Shown here: in pieces, positions 45,715-55,773 of the stretch
Layout of the letters: every line of letters starts with the position of its first letter
Position numbering within the stretch: the stretch's first letter is position 1
Assembly (NCBI RefSeq): GCF_000455605.1
Contig: NC_017025.1
Location: 1,922,001 to 1,986,000 of the forward strand
Source: Flavobacterium indicum GPTSA100-9 = DSM 17447
GTDB taxonomy: Bacteria; Bacteroidota; Bacteroidia; Flavobacteriales; Flavobacteriaceae
Reading direction: 5' to 3'
DNA: 64,000 nucleotides
The notes under the pieces: generated by a model
What the model was told of the DNA's origin: nothing
Databases searched by the model: none
The model's input: the letters and a program-made list of their open reading frames with translations, nothing else
Made by a program: the position numbers and the translations under genes

Positions 45715-46752
45715 TTATTTCTTTTGAGGTTCAAAATTTAAAGGCAATAAGTTACCTACTTTTTGTGCACCTAAATCACCCCCAAAAATAATTTGATCTC
45801 GGTGAGAAGTATTTCCAAATTCATCTACAAAAAATTCTCCTGTATTAAATTCTATTTTGGATTTCCTACTTTTGTTATATAATAAGTTAAAAGAAGCTCT
45901 AAATATTTTATCTTGGGCATTTTTAACAATCACTGAAGAACCTTTTACACGAACTTTAAACATTCCATTTTCATTTAAAATTGTAAAAAATTCATTGGCA
46001 TTAACTGCAAAGCTTCCTTCATAAAGGACAAAGGATTTTACACTCCATGAATTATGAATTAATGTTTTAAACAATTCCATAGAAGATCCAAAATATACTT
46101 GTTCTCTATTTTGAATTTGCTTTTGATTAATTGCAATATCGGTAAATTGAGATGTACCTAAAAACATACTTTGTAAAACATCAGTAGATTTGATACTTCT
46201 TGAATTCATTTGAACATAAAAATCATACAAATCAAATTCAATTTTATAGCCTAATTTATCGTTTTGAATACTTATTGGTTCATAACTTTTGGCAATTAAT
46301 CTATTATTCTTTTTATCAAATTCTAAAATAATGGCGTCTTCATTGAGAATTTTACAGGCTCTACCTTCTTTATTTATTCCTAAAAATTGCTCTTTGAACA
46401 ATTGCATTTTTTGTTTTCGGGTAAATCCATCATCGGAGACCACAACTTGTTCAATTTCATTTTCTTTTACTTGTAGAACTATATTCCAATAGGTTTTTTC
46501 ATAGGGATTAGCTATAACTACATCCTGGTACCCCATTAATCGTATAATTAAAAACGTATTGAATTTAGTTGAAGAACTTATTGAAAATTCTCCTTCTTGA
46601 TTCGTTGAAGTACCCATAGTAGTTCCATCCAAATACACCGATGCTCCAGATAGAGCTTTACCCTCTATTGAAGTAACTTTTCCCATAATATTTTGGGAAA
46701 ATAAATTAAAGGATACCAATAAAACAAGTAAAGCGATTTTATTTAAATACAA
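45715..46752 (-). CDS. Carboxypeptidase-regulatory-like domain protein (TTG start)
   Basis: The 345-residue protein has a signal peptide (ALLVLLVSFNLFSQ) followed by a carboxypeptidase D regulatory-like domain (residues about 21-100; GKVTSIEGKALSGASVYLDGTTMGT). The rest is beta-rich and has no recognised domain. The only ATG near the start falls after the signal peptide, so the TTG at 46752 is taken as the start. It lies 56 bases downstream of the beta-barrel gene and 2 bases upstream of the GreA-like gene. It is probably a periplasmic or outer-membrane-associated protein. Confidence 0.75.
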   Translation of the reverse strand: MYLNKIALLVLLVSFNLFSQNIMGKVTSIEGKALSGASVYLDGTTMGTSTNQEGEFSISSSTKFNTFLIIRLMGYQDVVIANPYEKTYWNIVLQVKENEIEQVVVSDDGFTRKQKMQLFKEQFLGINKEGRACKILNEDAIILEFDKKNNRLIAKSYEPISIQNDKLGYKIEFDLYDFYVQMNSRSIKSTDVLQSMFLGTSQFTDIAINQKQIQNREQVYFGSSMELFKTLIHNSWSVKSFVLYEGSFAVNANEFFTILNENGMFKVRVKGSSVIVKNAQDKIFRASFNLLYNKSRKSKIEFNTGEFFVDEFGNTSHRDQIIFGGDLGAQKVGNLLPLNFEPQKK

Positions 46753-46808
46753 AATCTTTAAAATTTAAATTAAACGACGAATTTCATATAAAGTATGATT
46801 TTTTAATT

Positions 46809-48548
46809 TTAAAAATCAAACTTATAACTTGCGCCACCTAACACTTGAATTCCTTGAACAGGGAAATTAGCCCATCGGTTATACTGTTGGTTCGCTAAGT
46901 TATTACCTCTCATGAAAAAGGTTAGACGTTTATTAAATTTGTATCCAATATTCGCATTTAAATCAAAATAACTATCTAAAGTCACTTGTTTTTCCATATA
47001 TGTTGATGTAGTTACATCTTGAACAGTTACCCTATCGGAACGCTCTCCTACAAAGAATAATTGTACGCCTCCATACCATTTTTCTGTAAAATCAACATTC
47101 AATGTAGATTCAACTTTCAATTGAGGTAAATTCCATGCTTTTTCAATATTTTTCGTATTGAAATTATTGTAGGTTCCGCTTAGAGCTAACGATGCTTTTT
47201 TAGAAAAATCGGCTTTAATTTCTCCAAAAATTGAAATTGTGGTTACATCATCATATACTACTTGATAAGAATTCCCATATATATAAGCTTTATCATTAGT
47301 ATTCATGCTATCAAATTTATTTGACATGAAGAAAGCTCTATCAATTTCACTATTATAAGCCCCTTTTACATTAAATGAAACTGCATTGGCTAATTTCCCT
47401 TTCATTCCTACATAAACATCATAGGCGTTACTTGTAGGTCCAACAAATAAAGTTGGAGAAATAAAAGGGTTTTTATCTACAAAATCAGCATAAGAATTTT
47501 GAACTAGCCCTCCTTCAGCACCAGCATAAGCAATCATTAAATCGCCCACTAAGCGATAAGAAGCTTTTACATTCGGATACACATAGAATTTTCCATCTGA
47601 AGCATTGTTAAACTTATAAGTCGAATAAAAAACTCCAACTCCTAAATGCACCGATAAATCATCTTGTTGGTATAAAAAACTTGGTTTAGTTCCAAAGATG
47701 ATGTTACTGTATTTCATTTCCTCCGCAGTAAAATAATTTCTATCAAAAGTTCCACCAACATAATCAACCACAAATAGAGCTTTTATTTTTTGATTCACAA
47801 CATCAAAATTTAATTCTGGTTTTACAAAAAAGCGATTTTCGCCAGAACCCATTTTATCTGAAAAACGCTTAAATTGCATTGTAGCATTACTAAACATTCC
47901 GTCTTTAAATTCCATGCGTCCTCCCAAGCCAATAGTGTTATAGCTTTGCTGTGCATTAATTTTCGCTATTGTTTCGTCTGTGAATAAGATATTCTCCCAA
48001 GGCAATCCATACCAATTAATAATTTGATTTTTCACACCTAAATCTACATTCCATTGTACATCCTTAGCTCTACTTCCATAGGTTACATCCAAACCTGTAT
48101 TGTAGAATTTATCATCTAATTTTACTTCCTTAATACCTCCTTGAGAAGATAAATGTCTAAGAAATCCGCCTACATAATCCGTTCTACTTAATTGATGCGC
48201 AACGAAAACTTCCGCATTTACAGTTCCATAATTTCCAATGCCTAATAAAGCATAATTGCTAAAACCTTTTTCCAATTCTTCTTTATCTACATCTGCAGCT
48301 TTCCCTTTAGATGGAATAAATGTAGAAGCTACTGGAAAAGAAAATATTTGATATGTAATTGGCAATTTAGGTTCTGGCACTTCTTCTTCAGAAGCCGGTG
48401 TTTCTTTAACTTTGAAAGCATCTGAAATAGTTGGCGTATAAGGCTTAACAATATTTACAACTTCACTACCAATATTTTCATCTTTCTTTTGAGAAAACCC
48501 ATATTGTGCGGCTGTAATGGCGATGATACTAAAAATTACTTTCTTCAT
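46809..48548 (-). CDS. Outer-membrane beta-barrel, TonB-receptor-like without plug
   Basis: The 579-residue protein has a signal peptide (MKKVIFSIIAITAAQYGFSQ), a short proline-rich segment around 50-60 and a long series of amphipathic strands. The C-terminus FFMRGNNLANQQYNRW...GGASYKFDF is like the end of a TonB-dependent receptor barrel. No plug domain or carboxypeptidase-like domain is seen before the barrel. It follows the TPR gene by 84 bases. Cargo is unknown. Confidence 0.82.
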   Translation of the reverse strand: MKKVIFSIIAITAAQYGFSQKKDENIGSEVVNIVKPYTPTISDAFKVKETPASEEEVPEPKLPITYQIFSFPVASTFIPSKGKAADVDKEELEKGFSNYALLGIGNYGTVNAEVFVAHQLSRTDYVGGFLRHLSSQGGIKEVKLDDKFYNTGLDVTYGSRAKDVQWNVDLGVKNQIINWYGLPWENILFTDETIAKINAQQSYNTIGLGGRMEFKDGMFSNATMQFKRFSDKMGSGENRFFVKPELNFDVVNQKIKALFVVDYVGGTFDRNYFTAEEMKYSNIIFGTKPSFLYQQDDLSVHLGVGVFYSTYKFNNASDGKFYVYPNVKASYRLVGDLMIAYAGAEGGLVQNSYADFVDKNPFISPTLFVGPTSNAYDVYVGMKGKLANAVSFNVKGAYNSEIDRAFFMSNKFDSMNTNDKAYIYGNSYQVVYDDVTTISIFGEIKADFSKKASLALSGTYNNFNTKNIEKAWNLPQLKVESTLNVDFTEKWYGGVQLFFVGERSDRVTVQDVTTSTYMEKQVTLDSYFDLNANIGYKFNKRLTFFMRGNNLANQQYNRWANFPVQGIQVLGGASYKFDF

Positions 48549-48632
48549 ATTATATTTTTTTAGCTGTTAGCGATTTGCAATTAGCTTTATCTACTTAATA
48601 TTCTTGATTCTGTTAACTTTTTAACTTGGCTA

Positions 48633-51600
48633 TTATTTCGTTATAGAAGAATTAGTTTTTGCCTCCTCAGTTTTTATACGATCTAATTCCGTTTGCGCTT
48701 CTGCAACTACATCTGCAAATTCAGAGAAGTTATCAATTACACTTTGCAAAATTTCCACGGCTTGGAAACCGTCTTTTAAACCGTAATAATTTTTAGCCAT
48801 AATTATCAGTGATTTGGCAGCGAAGAACTTATAGCCAGAATAGGTTGCTGCGTATTTTTCAACTACCTTATTAGATGCATCAAATTTTCCTTCTTTATTT
48901 TTGAAATAAGCATCATAATACAGTGCCTCCGCTGCTAATTCGCCTTTTGCAATCTTTTGTAATTTCGCATAAGCTTCCTTAGCTTTAACTTCATTATTCG
49001 TTTTTATAGCTGAACGTGCAATAATGATTTGTGCATCGCTCTTTATTTTATCTTCCACTTTTGGATTTTTCAACACTTTATCTGAATAAATTTCAGAATT
49101 AGGATAATCTTGTTTTTCATAATAACATTTCATCAAATTTGATTGCGCAAATGTTACATTTTGTGGATATTCTGCATCCGTTTCTAAACGTTTTAACACT
49201 GGAATAGCGGCTTCACAATTCTTTTCCTTTAAATGAATTTCTGACAAACGCACTAAAGCTTGTTCTGTAAACTCATTTCTTGATTGATTCATTACATATT
49301 CATAATGAGGTATTGCATTTTTTTCTAGTTTATCAGCAAAATACAATTGTGCTAAATAGAAATGAACTTTTAATGCATATTTTCCACTAGGAAATTGAGC
49401 CAAATAATTTGTAAAACCTGAAATAGCTTGTTTGGCATTATTTGCAATATATTGTTTTTCGGCAGCTACGTACATATCTTCGTCCAATTCCGCATCAGTA
49501 ACATTTACAAAAGACAGCGTTTTAACCCATGCAGCATATTCATCTACTTTTCCGCTATTTACATAAATACTCTTTGCATTAGAAACTGCTTCTAAAGACT
49601 CTGGTGAATTTGGATAATCAGCTACTAACTTTTTAAATTTTGTTAACGCTTGTTGGTCTTTGTCTGCATTATAATAAATTATACCTTCTTTAAGCAATGC
49701 CTTAGGAACATAAGAGCTATTTTTATGATTATTAACCAATTTATCAAAGGTCTCAATTGCTTTAGTATCTTGATCTGTATTTTCGTAGGTTGAACCTAAT
49801 TCATATAAAGCATCATCTAAGTATTGAGAGGTAGAATAGGTAGTAATAAATTTTGATAAATCTTCAATTTTTCTATCATTTTTATTTACAAAACCATAAC
49901 TCATTCCTTTCTGAAAGGCAGCATAATCAGCATCTACACATTTCAATTCGATTGCCTTGTTGTAGGCATCCATTGCTGGCCAATATTTAGAAGATATGTA
50001 GTTGCAATCTGCCATTCGTAAATATGCATCTGTTAAACGATTTTTATCTTCTTTATTAGCATTAATGTGCGCTTGATAATAAGGTATGGCATTTTCATAC
50101 TCTTTAATTTTAAAGTAAGCATAACCTAAATTATAGTTCACATTTTTATTTTCTGGAACACTAGCAGCAGCAGGTAAAGCTAAAAACTGTTTATATGTTA
50201 AAACCGCTTCAGAAAACTGGTCCAAACTGTATTCACATTCGCCCTTCCAAAAAGTAGCGCGAGCTGTAATCTTAGCATCTTTATTTTCTGTCAACGATTT
50301 TTTAAATAAAGCATAAGCCTCTTGATATTTACCGTCTGTATAAATTTCCAAACCTCTATAAAAAGTAACCTTTTGATAAGCTGCTTTATTTTCAGGTGTT
50401 TTATTTTTCTCTAGCAAAACTAAGGCTTCTGAATAATTTTTTGAAGTGATGTATGAATTAATCAATAACGATTTAAGTTCAGCATTATTTACATTTGTTG
50501 GGTATTTATCCATAAACGCTTTTATAACTTCTGGAGTAGATTGGTAAGGATTCCCTATTTCATAACTTAGTTTTACGTAATTTAAATAGGCATCTTCTTG
50601 AATTTTTGTATCAAAATTCATTTCAGACGCAGTTTTAAACGCATTGAACGCTTGTTGTTTTTTATCTGTTTTTAAATAACTTTCAGCTAAGTGATAGTAA
50701 GCATTTTGCGAAATGTAATCGTTCCCTTCAATTATTTTATTAAATTGACTGATAGCGTTTTCATAGTCTTTTTGTTGATAATAAGTGTACCCTAACTGAT
50801 AAAAATCGGTATTCGTCCATTTTCCGTTCTTTCCTTTGTAAGCCAACAAATACGGTAAGGCTTTATCGTATTTTTTTAAATTAAAATACGATTCACCAAT
50901 AATTTTTGATAATTCACTTTTTTCTAAAGCGGTTGATTTTTTTAATTGCGGCTCTCCTAAATCAATTGCTTTTTGAAAATTCCCTAATTTAAAGTTCATA
51001 TCAGCCTGAAAGTACCCCATTTTCTCCTTGTACTTATCTTGATCCGATACTTGTCCGAACAACTCATTGGCTTCCTGATAATTATCTCCTTCATAAGCCA
51101 AATATCCTAAATAATATTTCGCTTGGTTGCCATATTCTTGTGAATTAGACACTTTATTTAAGTACTTTTTTGCTTCAGCATTATTTTTAGTTGAAAAATT
51201 TGCATACCCTCTATGAAAATTTACTCGATCCATTTCTTGGGCAGATAAATTTTCTTCATGAATATTCTCGTACCATTTTAGAGATTGCGTATAATTTCCT
51301 TGTGCAAAATAATACTGTGCAACACCTAAATAAGCTTCATTTTGTTTGGTACTTGTTGGATGATTTTCAATAAAACTTTCCATTAACGCATCGGCTCCTT
51401 GTTGATTGGTTCTAATTGCACAATTAGCAATATAAAAATCACAATCTGCATTAATTTCTTCATCAGAAGAATTATTTTTTACTTTATCAAACAATATTTG
51501 AGCAGCTTGAAACTGCTTTTCTTTATATAAAACAATGGCTTTATTATAATCTTGTTTATCATTGATGTACACATCAGTTTGTTGTGCCTCAGTGATAAAA

Positions 51601-51647
51601 GGCGTAGAAAAAACAAAAAGTAAGGAAAGCTTAGACACTAACTTCAT
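48633..51647 (-). CDS. Large periplasmic TPR protein
   Basis: The 1004-residue protein has a signal peptide (SKLSLLFVFSTPFITEAQ) and tetratricopeptide repeats over nearly all its length; clear units include YYLGYLAYEGDNYQEANELF, DFYQLGYTYYQQKDYENAIS and VNYNLGYAYFKIKEYENAIP. No enzymatic domain is seen. Such proteins act as scaffolds in outer-membrane or cell-division assemblies. It is first in the operon with a plugless beta-barrel, a carboxypeptidase-regulatory-domain protein and a GreA-like factor. Confidence 0.9.
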   Translation of the reverse strand: MKLVSKLSLLFVFSTPFITEAQQTDVYINDKQDYNKAIVLYKEKQFQAAQILFDKVKNNSSDEEINADCDFYIANCAIRTNQQGADALMESFIENHPTSTKQNEAYLGVAQYYFAQGNYTQSLKWYENIHEENLSAQEMDRVNFHRGYANFSTKNNAEAKKYLNKVSNSQEYGNQAKYYLGYLAYEGDNYQEANELFGQVSDQDKYKEKMGYFQADMNFKLGNFQKAIDLGEPQLKKSTALEKSELSKIIGESYFNLKKYDKALPYLLAYKGKNGKWTNTDFYQLGYTYYQQKDYENAISQFNKIIEGNDYISQNAYYHLAESYLKTDKKQQAFNAFKTASEMNFDTKIQEDAYLNYVKLSYEIGNPYQSTPEVIKAFMDKYPTNVNNAELKSLLINSYITSKNYSEALVLLEKNKTPENKAAYQKVTFYRGLEIYTDGKYQEAYALFKKSLTENKDAKITARATFWKGECEYSLDQFSEAVLTYKQFLALPAAASVPENKNVNYNLGYAYFKIKEYENAIPYYQAHINANKEDKNRLTDAYLRMADCNYISSKYWPAMDAYNKAIELKCVDADYAAFQKGMSYGFVNKNDRKIEDLSKFITTYSTSQYLDDALYELGSTYENTDQDTKAIETFDKLVNNHKNSSYVPKALLKEGIIYYNADKDQQALTKFKKLVADYPNSPESLEAVSNAKSIYVNSGKVDEYAAWVKTLSFVNVTDAELDEDMYVAAEKQYIANNAKQAISGFTNYLAQFPSGKYALKVHFYLAQLYFADKLEKNAIPHYEYVMNQSRNEFTEQALVRLSEIHLKEKNCEAAIPVLKRLETDAEYPQNVTFAQSNLMKCYYEKQDYPNSEIYSDKVLKNPKVEDKIKSDAQIIIARSAIKTNNEVKAKEAYAKLQKIAKGELAAEALYYDAYFKNKEGKFDASNKVVEKYAATYSGYKFFAAKSLIIMAKNYYGLKDGFQAVEILQSVIDNFSEFADVVAEAQTELDRIKTEEAKTNSSITK

Positions 51648-51667
51648 AATTACGTTGTTTAAAAATC

Positions 51668-51675
51668 CAAATATA
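51668..51675 (-). promoter_or_regulatory. -7 box of the TPR/beta-barrel operon
   Basis: TATATTTG on the minus strand fits TAnnTTTG, 20 bases before the ATG at 51647. A TTG lies 23 bases upstream, at the edge of the allowed spacing. Confidence 0.5.
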
Positions 51676-51805
51676 TCAAATTGCTAGGATTATAAACGCA
51701 AAAAATATCTTAAATATTGCCATAGAAGACTTTCAAATATTTAGCATAATAATTTTGTTTAGCCATTAATTGTTTATATTTTTACACATTAATTCAAATT
51801 CAACT

Positions 51806-52489
51806 ATGAGTCAAACGATTTTATCTTTAAAAGACGTTTCTATATACCAAGAAAACAATTTAGTATTATCAGACATAAGTTTAAATGTTAACAAAGGAGA
51901 TTTCATTTATTTTATTGGAAAAACAGGATCTGGTAAAAGTAGTTTTTTAAAAGTTTTATATGGTGATTTACCCTTAAAAGAAGGCGAAGGCACTATAGTT
52001 GATTATGATTTAACAACTCTTAAAGAAAAAGACATTCCGTATTTAAGAAGAAAATTAGGTGTCGTTTTTCAAGACTTCAAATTACTTTCAGACAGATCTA
52101 TAAAAGACAATTTATTATTTGTTTTGAAAGCAACAGGTTGGACAGACAAACAAGAAATGGAAGACCAAATTCAAGAAGTTTTGAATAAAGTTGGTATGGC
52201 TAGTTTTGCCACCAAAATGCCGCATCAACTTTCAGGTGGCGAGCAACAAAGAGTAGCAATTGCAAGGGCCTTGTTAAATGACCCTGAACTCATTTTAGCC
52301 GACGAACCTACAGGTAATTTAGATCCACAAACTAGTGTGGAAATTATGGAGGTATTAAAAAAAATAAATGCAAATGGGAAAACCATAATTATGGCTACAC
52401 ATGATTATGCATTGTTACTGAAATACCCTTCAAAAACTCTAAAATTTGAAGAAGGTAAAGTATTTGAAGTAGTTCAAAAAACAGTGTAA
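51806..52489 (+). CDS. ftsE: Cell division ATP-binding protein FtsE
   Basis: The 227-residue ABC ATPase has Walker A GKTGSGKSS, signature LSGGEQQRVAIARAL, Walker B LILADEPTGNLD and the switch histidine in MATHD. Sequence around FQDFKLLSDRSIKDNL matches FtsE, which with FtsX controls peptidoglycan hydrolases at the division site. FtsX is not beside it. The frame opens at TTG (51770); ATG 51806 starts MSQTILSLKDVSIYQ, the proper family N-terminus. A DUF4199 gene follows after 49 bases. Confidence 0.9.
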   Translation: MSQTILSLKDVSIYQENNLVLSDISLNVNKGDFIYFIGKTGSGKSSFLKVLYGDLPLKEGEGTIVDYDLTTLKEKDIPYLRRKLGVVFQDFKLLSDRSIKDNLLFVLKATGWTDKQEMEDQIQEVLNKVGMASFATKMPHQLSGGEQQRVAIARALLNDPELILADEPTGNLDPQTSVEIMEVLKKINANGKTIIMATHDYALLLKYPSKTLKFEEGKVFEVVQKTV

Positions 52490-52538
52490 CGATTTTTATG
52501 TTTCAACTACTAATTACTCATAACGAAACTTTTAAACT

Positions 52539-53078
52539 ATGAACGAAATTATTAAACAAAACGGAATTAAATTTGGAATTATAGGTGGCTTAATCAACAT
52601 TGCAATTGTATTAGGGATTTATTTAACAGATTATAAATTATTTGCAAGCAGTGGTATTGGTTTAATTTCTTTAATTGCATCAGTTGCAATTAGTATTTCA
52701 TTATTCATTGTTACCAAAAAGCAATTAAACGGACAGCTTTCTTTTAAAGAAGGTTTTACAACCTATTTTATTTATACTATAAATTCAATTGCAATTGCAA
52801 CTTTATTTCAAATTCTACTTTACAACGTAATTGATCCTGAATTAAAAGCAAAAGTTACAGAAATTGTAATCGAAAAAACTGCTGAAATGATGAAAAGCAT
52901 TAGTGGTTCTAATGAAATATTAAAAGATACAATAAAAAAATTAAAAGAAGAAGATTCTTTTTCAGTAGGAAATCAAATTTTTGGAGCTGTTTGGACTTTA
53001 GCATTATCATGTATTTGGGGTTTAATTCTTGCTGCTATTTTCAAATCAAAAACCAACAATTCGCCATTTAATCAATAA
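52539..53078 (+). CDS. DUF4199 membrane protein
   Basis: The 179-residue protein has four membrane helices, with a charged segment between helices three and four (about 110-145; EIVIEKTAEMMKSI). It matches the DUF4199 family, common in Bacteroidota and often next to a DPM1-like GT2, as here. Its stop overlaps the next start (TAATG). Function is unknown; the pairing suggests a role in lipid-linked sugar handling. Confidence 0.88.
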   Translation: MNEIIKQNGIKFGIIGGLINIAIVLGIYLTDYKLFASSGIGLISLIASVAISISLFIVTKKQLNGQLSFKEGFTTYFIYTINSIAIATLFQILLYNVIDPELKAKVTEIVIEKTAEMMKSISGSNEILKDTIKKLKEEDSFSVGNQIFGAVWTLALSCIWGLILAAIFKSKTNNSPFNQ

Positions 53079-54019
53079 TGAATATATCAGTCGTAATACC
53101 TTTATTAAACGAACAAGAATCGTTACCGGAATTATGTAAATGGATTGAGAAAGTTATGCAAAGTCATAACTTTTCTTATGAAATACTATTTGTAGACGAC
53201 GGTAGTACCGATCAGTCTTGGAACACCATATTACAACTTTCTAAAACAAATTCTAATATCAAAGGAATTAAGTTTTTACGTAATTATGGTAAAAGCCAAG
53301 GGTTACATGCAGGCTTTGCTCAGGCTCAAGGAGATGTAGTAATTACTATGGATGCCGATTTACAAGACAGTCCAGATGAAATTCCTGACTTGTATAATAT
53401 GGTTATGAATCAGGGTTATGATTTAGTTTCGGGATGGAAGAAAAAACGCTACGACTCGGTAGTCGCAAAAAATTTACCTTCCAAATTATTTAATTGGGCT
53501 GCCAGAAAAATTTCGGGTGTTAAATTAAATGACTTCAATTGCGGATTAAAAGCCTACAAAAATATCGTAATCAAGAATATTGAAGTTTCAGGTGAAATGC
53601 ATCGTTACATTCCGGTTTTAGCTAAAAATGCCGGATTTTCTAAAATTGGCGAAAAAGTAGTTATTCATCAAGCTAGAAAATATGGAAGCTCCAAATTTGG
53701 AATGGATCGTTTTGTAAATGGTTTTTTAGATTTAATTACTATTTGGTTTATTTCAAAATTCGGAAAAAGACCGATGCACTTTTTCGGTTTATTAGGGACA
53801 ATGATGTTTGTAATTGGTTTTGGTTTAGCTTTATACCTAGGAATAGACAAATTATTTATTCATACAAAAGCTCGTCTGATAACAGAAAGACCACAATTTT
53901 ATATAGCTTTAACCTCTATGATTATTGGAACCCAATTGTTTTTAGCTGGTTTCTTAGGTGAAATCATTTTAAGAACAAAAAATAATGAAGAGCGTTATAA
54001 AATTTCAGAAAAAATATAA
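53078..54019 (+). CDS. DPM1/ArnC-like glycosyltransferase family 2
   Basis: The 313-residue protein has a GT-A domain (SVVIPLLNEQESLPELC, LFVDDGSTDQSW, metal-binding TMDADLQDSPDEI) and two C-terminal membrane helices (about 230-255 and 268-295). Such enzymes move a sugar to polyprenyl phosphate at the inner membrane. It overlaps DUF4199 by one base and precedes a phosphosugar mutase, so together they may form a lipid-linked sugar pathway. Confidence 0.93.
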   Translation: MNISVVIPLLNEQESLPELCKWIEKVMQSHNFSYEILFVDDGSTDQSWNTILQLSKTNSNIKGIKFLRNYGKSQGLHAGFAQAQGDVVITMDADLQDSPDEIPDLYNMVMNQGYDLVSGWKKKRYDSVVAKNLPSKLFNWAARKISGVKLNDFNCGLKAYKNIVIKNIEVSGEMHRYIPVLAKNAGFSKIGEKVVIHQARKYGSSKFGMDRFVNGFLDLITIWFISKFGKRPMHFFGLLGTMMFVIGFGLALYLGIDKLFIHTKARLITERPQFYIALTSMIIGTQLFLAGFLGEIILRTKNNEERYKISEKI

Positions 54020-54042
54020 CTAGAATAGAATAAAGATTGAAC

Positions 54043-55773
54043 ATGCACATTGAACAACATATTTTAGACAAAGCAAACGAGTGGATGACTGCCACTTTTG
54101 ATCAAGAAACCCAACAAGAAATTGAAAAAATGATGACTTCTGCTCCAAAAGAGTTGGAAGATTCTTTCTATAAAAACCTGGAGTTTGGAACTGGTGGTAT
54201 GCGTGGAATTATGGGTGTAGGAACCAATAGAATCAACAAGTATACTTTAGGCAAAAACACCCAAGGTATTTCTAACTATTTAAAAAAGTGTTTTCCAGGT
54301 GAAGAATTAAAAGTGGTAATTGCTTACGACTGTCGCCATAATAGTAATACTTTAGCTAAAATAGTTGCAGATGTTTTTTCTGCAAATGGAATTAAAGTTT
54401 ATTTATTCTCTGACTTACGCCCAACTCCTGAACTTTCTTTTGCACTAAAATATTTGAAATGTCATGTTGGAATTGTTTTAACAGCTTCTCATAATCCACC
54501 TGAATATAACGGCTATAAAGTTTATTGGCAAGATGGCGGTCAAATTGTTCCACCGCAAGACGCTGAAATTATTCAAGAAATTGAAGACTTGAATTATACA
54601 GACATCAACTTCAAAGCAAATGATACTTTAATTCAGTTCATTGACAAAGAAATTGACGACGCTTTTGTTACTTCAACTATTGAAAATGCCAGTTTCAATA
54701 CCCCTAAAGAAGCGAAAGAAAATCTAAAAATAGTTTACACTTCTTTACACGGCACTTCGATAAAAGCAATACCTGCCGTTTTAACTAAAGCCGGTTATAC
54801 GGATTTGAATATAGTAAAAGAACAAGAAGTACCTGACGGTAATTTCCCAACAGTACAATCTCCTAATCCAGAAGAACCAGAAGCGTTGACTATGGCTTTA
54901 GCATTAGCTGATAAAATTGGAGGTGATATCGTTGTCGGTACCGACCCTGATTCGGATCGTTTAGGAGTGGCTGTACGCGATAATGACGGAAAAATGATTT
55001 TATTAAATGGAAATCAAACCATGGTTATCATGACGGCTTACTTACTAGAGCAATGGAAAAGAGCAGGCAAATTAACAGGTAATGAATTCATTGGTTCTAC
55101 TATTGTTTCAACACCAATGATGCTTGACTTAGCAAGTGCTTATGAAGTGGAATGCAAGGTAGGTTTGACTGGATTTAAATGGATTGCTAAGTTTATTAAA
55201 GATTTTCCGAATCAGAAATTTATTGGTGGTGGAGAAGAAAGTTTCGGATTTATGGTGGGCGATGCAGTACGTGATAAAGATGCGGTTGCTGCTACCCTAT
55301 TAGTTTGTGAAATTGCTGCACAAGCTAAAGCTGCCGGAAGTTCTTTATACAAAGAATTACAAAATCTATATTTAGATTACGGTTTCTATAAAGAGCACTT
55401 AATATCTATCACTAAAAAAGGTATGGATGGTGCAAATGAAATTAAACAAATGATGGTTGACTTAAGAGAAAATCCTATGGCAACTATTAATGGCCAACGT
55501 GTGATTTGTATTGAAGATTACCAATCTTCCAAAGGAAAAGATTTTATGAATAATGAAACGTTTGACATATCGATTCCAAAATCAAATGTTTTAATTTATT
55601 ATTTGGAAGACGGAAGTAAAATTTGTGCTCGTCCAAGTGGTACAGAACCTAAAATTAAATTCTATTTCAGTGTAAATACACCGCTAGAAAGCATAGCTAA
55701 GTACGATGAAACAGAAGAACTTTTAAATCAAAAAATTCAGAATATTATTACTGAAATGAAATTAAATAATTAA
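54043..55773 (+). CDS. Phospho-sugar mutase (PGM/PMM family)
   Basis: The 576-residue alpha-D-phosphohexomutase has all four family sites: the phosphoserine loop TASHNPPEYNGYK, the metal loop GTDPDSDRLG, the sugar-binding loop GGGEESFGF and the phosphate-binding loop RPSGTEPKIKFY. It interconverts hexose 1- and 6-phosphates; its length (over 570) matches the PgcA/phosphoglucomutase group. The frame opens at TTG (54037); ATG 54043 is the likely start. The next ATG follows its stop directly. Confidence 0.94.
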   Translation: MHIEQHILDKANEWMTATFDQETQQEIEKMMTSAPKELEDSFYKNLEFGTGGMRGIMGVGTNRINKYTLGKNTQGISNYLKKCFPGEELKVVIAYDCRHNSNTLAKIVADVFSANGIKVYLFSDLRPTPELSFALKYLKCHVGIVLTASHNPPEYNGYKVYWQDGGQIVPPQDAEIIQEIEDLNYTDINFKANDTLIQFIDKEIDDAFVTSTIENASFNTPKEAKENLKIVYTSLHGTSIKAIPAVLTKAGYTDLNIVKEQEVPDGNFPTVQSPNPEEPEALTMALALADKIGGDIVVGTDPDSDRLGVAVRDNDGKMILLNGNQTMVIMTAYLLEQWKRAGKLTGNEFIGSTIVSTPMMLDLASAYEVECKVGLTGFKWIAKFIKDFPNQKFIGGGEESFGFMVGDAVRDKDAVAATLLVCEIAAQAKAAGSSLYKELQNLYLDYGFYKEHLISITKKGMDGANEIKQMMVDLRENPMATINGQRVICIEDYQSSKGKDFMNNETFDISIPKSNVLIYYLEDGSKICARPSGTEPKIKFYFSVNTPLESIAKYDETEELLNQKIQNIITEMKLNN

